Below are positions 60,943 to 64,000 of a stretch of DNA of 64,000 nucleotides, in pieces; within the stretch, counting starts at the first letter, position 1, and each line of letters opens with the position of its first letter. Source of the DNA: Chitinophaga niabensis (GTDB taxonomy: Bacteria; Bacteroidota; Bacteroidia; Chitinophagales; Chitinophagaceae). The stretch is taken from positions 1,612,001-1,676,000 of the forward strand of contig NZ_FSRA01000001.1 of NCBI RefSeq assembly GCF_900129465.1, read 5' to 3'. Made by a program: the position numbers and the translations under genes. The notes beneath the pieces were generated by a model. The model saw only the letters and a program-made list of their open reading frames with translations. It was not told the origin of the DNA and made no database searches.

Positions 60943-63351
60943 ATGAAAAGGAAAAATCTGTTACTGCTGCTGTTCAGCATCGTTTCGCAAATAGTCTATG
61001 CTCAGTCTGCCAACGTTTCTGTATCAGGAACCGTAAAAGGAAAGAAAGACGGGAAACCTTTGCCATACGTGAACGTATTGCTGAAAAGAGTGAAAGACAG
61101 TTCCTTTGTTACCGGTACCGTCAGTAATGAAAAGGGGTTGTTTACACTAACAGGTGTAAAACCGGATAACTATATCCTCGAAGCCTCTTTCATGGGCTTA
61201 AAAACAAAAGCACAGGAATTATTCGTGGGTAACCTTTCTCCGTTTATAGATATCCCTGCCATAGAAATGGAAGAAACGGTATCACAGTTGCAGGGAGTGG
61301 TGGTTACCGGCCAGCAACAAACCATTAGCACCGCGCTGGATAAAAAGACATATAACGTGGCCGATAATATCAGCCAGGGAGGAGGATCTGTGCTGCAAAC
61401 CATGCAAAACCTTCCCGGCATCACTGTACAGGATGGCAAGGTACAGCTGAGGGGAAACGATAAGGTTACCATACTCGTAGATGGTAAACAAACCGCGCTC
61501 ACCGGCTTTGGCAGCCAGTATGGACTGGATAATATCCCGGCATCTTCCATAGAAAAAATAGAGATCATCAACAATCCTTCTTCGAGATATGATGCCAATG
61601 GAAATGCGGGGATCATCAATATTGTAATGAAGAAGAACAAACAGGAGGGATGGAACGGTAAAGCCGGCTTAGCCCTGGGGCTGGGCTCTCTTTGGGAGCG
61701 AAGGGAGAATTTACCTACCATCAGGCCCCAGTATAAAATGACGCCAAAGATCAATCCCTCCCTGGCACTGAACTACCGGAAAAATAAGATCAATGCTTTT
61801 TTACAGGCAGATAACCTGTACACGCAAACCCTGAATAAAAATGAATTTGTGACCAGAACGTATGATGATGGGGAAGTGGTGCAGCAACAACTCAAAAGGA
61901 ACCGGAATACCAACTTCTTTACTTCAAGGGCAGGTATCGACTGGTATATGAATGATAAGAATACCCTCACCGTATCCGGTATGTTTGGCAGCGAAAAGAT
62001 CATAGACCGCGGCGATCAGCCTTTCTTCCAAAAAGACCTGTCACAAAGGCTGCGCCTGTGGCAATTCCTGGAAGATGAGCTGAAAACCACGGTAATGGGC
62101 ACAGCCAATTACCAGCGTAAGTTCCAGGAACCGGGGCATTTGCTCAACGTTTCCTTCAACTATACATTCCACCGGGAAGATGAAAAGTACTTTTATGATA
62201 ATATCCTGCCTGCCTCCTCCGGCACAGATGCTTTTAAGCTGTTATCAGACGAGCAGGTGTATGACCTGAATATAGACTATATAAGGCCGCTCAGGTACGG
62301 AAGGATCGAAACCGGTATAAAGCTGAGAGACCGAAGCATCCCCACGAATATGCAATTTATTCCCGGGGTTAACTCCGTGATCGATTCAGCAGCCGGTGGC
62401 TGGGCTACTTACAGGGAACTTATTCCTGCACTCTACGGTAATTATGTGTTTGAAACCAAAAAATGGGAAGCAGAACTTGGGCTCAGACTGGAATATGTGC
62501 GTATTAAGTATGATGTTAACCCGGAACACCCTACCTATAGCAGCGACGGGTATAATTACACCCAGCCATTCCCTAATTTCAGGTTAAGCTATAAATTAAA
62601 TGAGCATAACAAATTATCCGCCTTTTTCAACAGAAGGGTAGACCGCCCCAATGAAGTAGACATCAGGATATTCCCCAAGTATGATGATGCGGATATTATA
62701 AAAGTAGGGAACCCGGCACTGAGGCCACAGTTCACTAATTCCATTGAAGTAGGTTACAAAAACACCTGGGCAAAGGGTAGCTTCTACGTGGCCGGCTATC
62801 ATCGTTTTGCGGAGGGGACCATTACAAGGATCTCTACCGTAGTACCGGGAAGCGCCTCTGTTTACGCCATTTTCCAGAATGCAGGAAAAAGCTATAATAC
62901 AGGAGTGGAAGCGGTGCTGGAAGAAAAAATATCTCCTGCTTATTCCTTTAACGTAAATGGAAACATCTACAGGAATAAATTCAATGCATATACTGTCAAT
63001 AATCTATACCCTATCCCTCATCAATTTACGGCAGCGGAGCAAAGTATTGTTTCAGGGAATTTAAAACTGAATAATAACTTTCGTTTTGCCGGAGGTCTTG
63101 AAGCGCAGCTGACTGCTGTATACATGGCCCCGGATATTATTCCGCAGGGAAAGATCGAATCCCGTTTTTCGCTGGATGCGGGTATCAAAAAGGCCATACA
63201 AAAAGCTAAAGGAGAAATTTTCCTGAACGCTACAGACCTTCTTAATACAATGGTCATTAAGCGGGAAATAGTGGGCAACGGTTTTTCCTACACGAGTAAA
63301 GACTACTACGAAACACAGGTGATCAGGGTGGGGTATAATTATAAATTTTAA
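60943..63351 (+). CDS. Outer-membrane beta-barrel protein with carboxypeptidase-regulatory-like domain
   Basis: 802 residues. A signal peptide (MKRKNLLLLLFSIVSQIVYA) is followed by a carboxypeptidase-regulatory-like domain (GKPLPYVNVLLKRVKDSSFV near 35-55), then a plug-like domain (VLQTMQNLPGITVQDGKVQL, ILVDGKQTALTG, ASSIEKIEIINNPSSRYDAN). The rest is a barrel of the OMP_b-brl_3 type and ends RVGYNYKF. This family is common in Bacteroidota and of unknown ligand. It is divergent from the B12 operon, but has no riboswitch of its own. Confidence 0.9.
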   Translation: MKRKNLLLLLFSIVSQIVYAQSANVSVSGTVKGKKDGKPLPYVNVLLKRVKDSSFVTGTVSNEKGLFTLTGVKPDNYILEASFMGLKTKAQELFVGNLSPFIDIPAIEMEETVSQLQGVVVTGQQQTISTALDKKTYNVADNISQGGGSVLQTMQNLPGITVQDGKVQLRGNDKVTILVDGKQTALTGFGSQYGLDNIPASSIEKIEIINNPSSRYDANGNAGIINIVMKKNKQEGWNGKAGLALGLGSLWERRENLPTIRPQYKMTPKINPSLALNYRKNKINAFLQADNLYTQTLNKNEFVTRTYDDGEVVQQQLKRNRNTNFFTSRAGIDWYMNDKNTLTVSGMFGSEKIIDRGDQPFFQKDLSQRLRLWQFLEDELKTTVMGTANYQRKFQEPGHLLNVSFNYTFHREDEKYFYDNILPASSGTDAFKLLSDEQVYDLNIDYIRPLRYGRIETGIKLRDRSIPTNMQFIPGVNSVIDSAAGGWATYRELIPALYGNYVFETKKWEAELGLRLEYVRIKYDVNPEHPTYSSDGYNYTQPFPNFRLSYKLNEHNKLSAFFNRRVDRPNEVDIRIFPKYDDADIIKVGNPALRPQFTNSIEVGYKNTWAKGSFYVAGYHRFAEGTITRISTVVPGSASVYAIFQNAGKSYNTGVEAVLEEKISPAYSFNVNGNIYRNKFNAYTVNNLYPIPHQFTAAEQSIVSGNLKLNNNFRFAGGLEAQLTAVYMAPDIIPQGKIESRFSLDAGIKKAIQKAKGEIFLNATDLLNTMVIKREIVGNGFSYTSKDYYETQVIRVGYNYKF

Positions 63352-63458
63352 ACCCTTCGTTTATGAGGCTGCGAAGCGTACTTGTTGAAATGGAAGAATA
63401 TATCAACCGGCTTTTCAATGCTTCAGATCAACCCGGTCTGCTCTATCGGAAACACAGA

Positions 63459-64000
63459 TCATCTGAATACCAGGTAGAAATGATGATATCCGTCTCTAAA
63501 CTCATACTCCACGTTCCATTGGTACCGGATCACAATTTGCTTGACCAATGCCAGGCCCAGGCCCGTACCAGGTGAATGCTGGGAGGCAGATGCAAAACGT
63601 TTGAACAATTGCGATCTGTTAAGCGGTTCAGTTCCCGGGTTGGAAACAGTCAGGCGGTCCGCGTTAATATTAACATAGATATGGCCTGCCCCCTGTGTAT
63701 GTCTTATAGCGTTTGTCAATAAATTACCGATCAGGATCTCGATCAGGATCCGGTTCCCTTCCACTACAAGAGGCTCATGCGCCTCTACCTGCAATTCACA
63801 GCCCTTTTCTTCAAAGAAGGGGGCAAACTGCACAGATAGGTCCTGCACCAACGCATAGAGGTCTATTGACGCTTTATCAGCAAACTGTTTGTTCTCGATC
63901 TTGGTGAGGAGGAGTAAGTTTTTGTTGATGCGGCCCGCTCTTATGAGTGCCGCCTGTGCAGCCTCAATTAAATTATACTGATCATCATCCATCGTTTTGC
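63459..64000 (-). CDS. Sensor histidine kinase, 3' part only
   Basis: The frame is open to the window end, so the sensor and most of the dimerisation domain lie outside. Visible are the end of the HisKA helix (AALIRAGRINKNLLLLTKIE) and a HATPase_c domain: N box EILIGNLLTNAIRHT, G1-like LTVSNPGTEPL, and G2 GTGLGLALVKQIV. The protein ends VEYEFRDGYHHFYLVFR. The 107 bp between it and the plus-strand barrel gene show no clear terminator. Confidence 0.9.
   Translation of the reverse strand, partial: KTMDDDQYNLIEAAQAALIRAGRINKNLLLLTKIENKQFADKASIDLYALVQDLSVQFAPFFEEKGCELQVEAHEPLVVEGNRILIEILIGNLLTNAIRHTQGAGHIYVNINADRLTVSNPGTEPLNRSQLFKRFASASQHSPGTGLGLALVKQIVIRYQWNVEYEFRDGYHHFYLVFR

Noticed and set aside
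1..64000. Insertion sequences, prophage, integrase or tRNA-linked island
   Set aside because: No transposase, integrase or recombinase motif was found in any long frame, and no flanking direct or inverted repeats were noticed.

Overview
The window is chromosomal DNA of a Bacteroidota bacterium, most likely a member of the Chitinophagaceae (Chitinophaga-like). The reasons are SusC/SusD and ECF-sigma/FecR modules, a type IX secretion (T9SS) substrate with a gliding-motility-type C-terminal domain, PorP/SprF and Gld-family proteins, many lipoproteins, and promoters of the Bacteroidota type (TTTG, a 19-20 bp spacer, then TAnnTTTG). I see no rRNA, tRNA, transposase, phage gene or CRISPR array.

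Layout. 0-10.8 kb holds housekeeping and accessory genes: a cut methyltransferase, a SnoaL-like protein, an AraC regulator divergent from a TetR/SDR pair with two identical palindromic operators, a TlpA-like thioredoxin, an ASCH protein, a RibD/DHFR-like protein, DUF2461, a YCII/ECF42-type sigma pair and a PQQ-type sugar dehydrogenase. 10.9-11.1 kb is a non-coding degenerate tandem repeat with an 11-bp period. 11.2-17.5 kb is a small secreted protein followed by a tripartite RND efflux operon. 17.5-20.6 kb holds EcsC, AraC, an esterase and a VOC protein. 20.8-27.8 kb is an ECF sigma, FecR, SusC, SusD nutrient-uptake locus, followed by an ABC ATPase and a GldF-GldG fusion (27.9-31.0 kb).

31.7-37.1 kb holds a minus-strand group (two SAM methyltransferases, a medium-chain dehydrogenase whose catalytic-zinc ligands appear lost, two alpha/beta hydrolases) that diverges from a class I terpene synthase with recognisable DDxxD, NSE and RY motifs. 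37.1-51.7 kb is a three-gene minus-strand T9SS cassette: a giant cell-surface protein of about 3,913 residues (three N-terminal 385-residue repeats, Ig-like domains, 19 Calx-beta-like repeats, DUF11, type-B sorting domain), its PorP/SprF partner and a TPR/PD40/OmpA lipid-envelope anchor protein.

52.0-60.9 kb is a six-gene minus-strand operon under a cobalamin riboswitch: a BtuB-like TonB receptor, a BtuG-like propeller lipoprotein, a PKD lipoprotein, a DUF4465 protein, a second PKD lipoprotein and a second BtuG-like lipoprotein. It reads as an extended vitamin B12 (or corrinoid) capture system with duplicated surface parts. The window ends with a second, unrelated outer-membrane receptor-like protein and the 3' part of a sensor histidine kinase.

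Most attractive for follow-up are the duplicated B12-capture operon, the terpene-synthase neighbourhood with its zinc-less dehydrogenase, the giant adhesin cassette and the 11-bp intergenic repeat.
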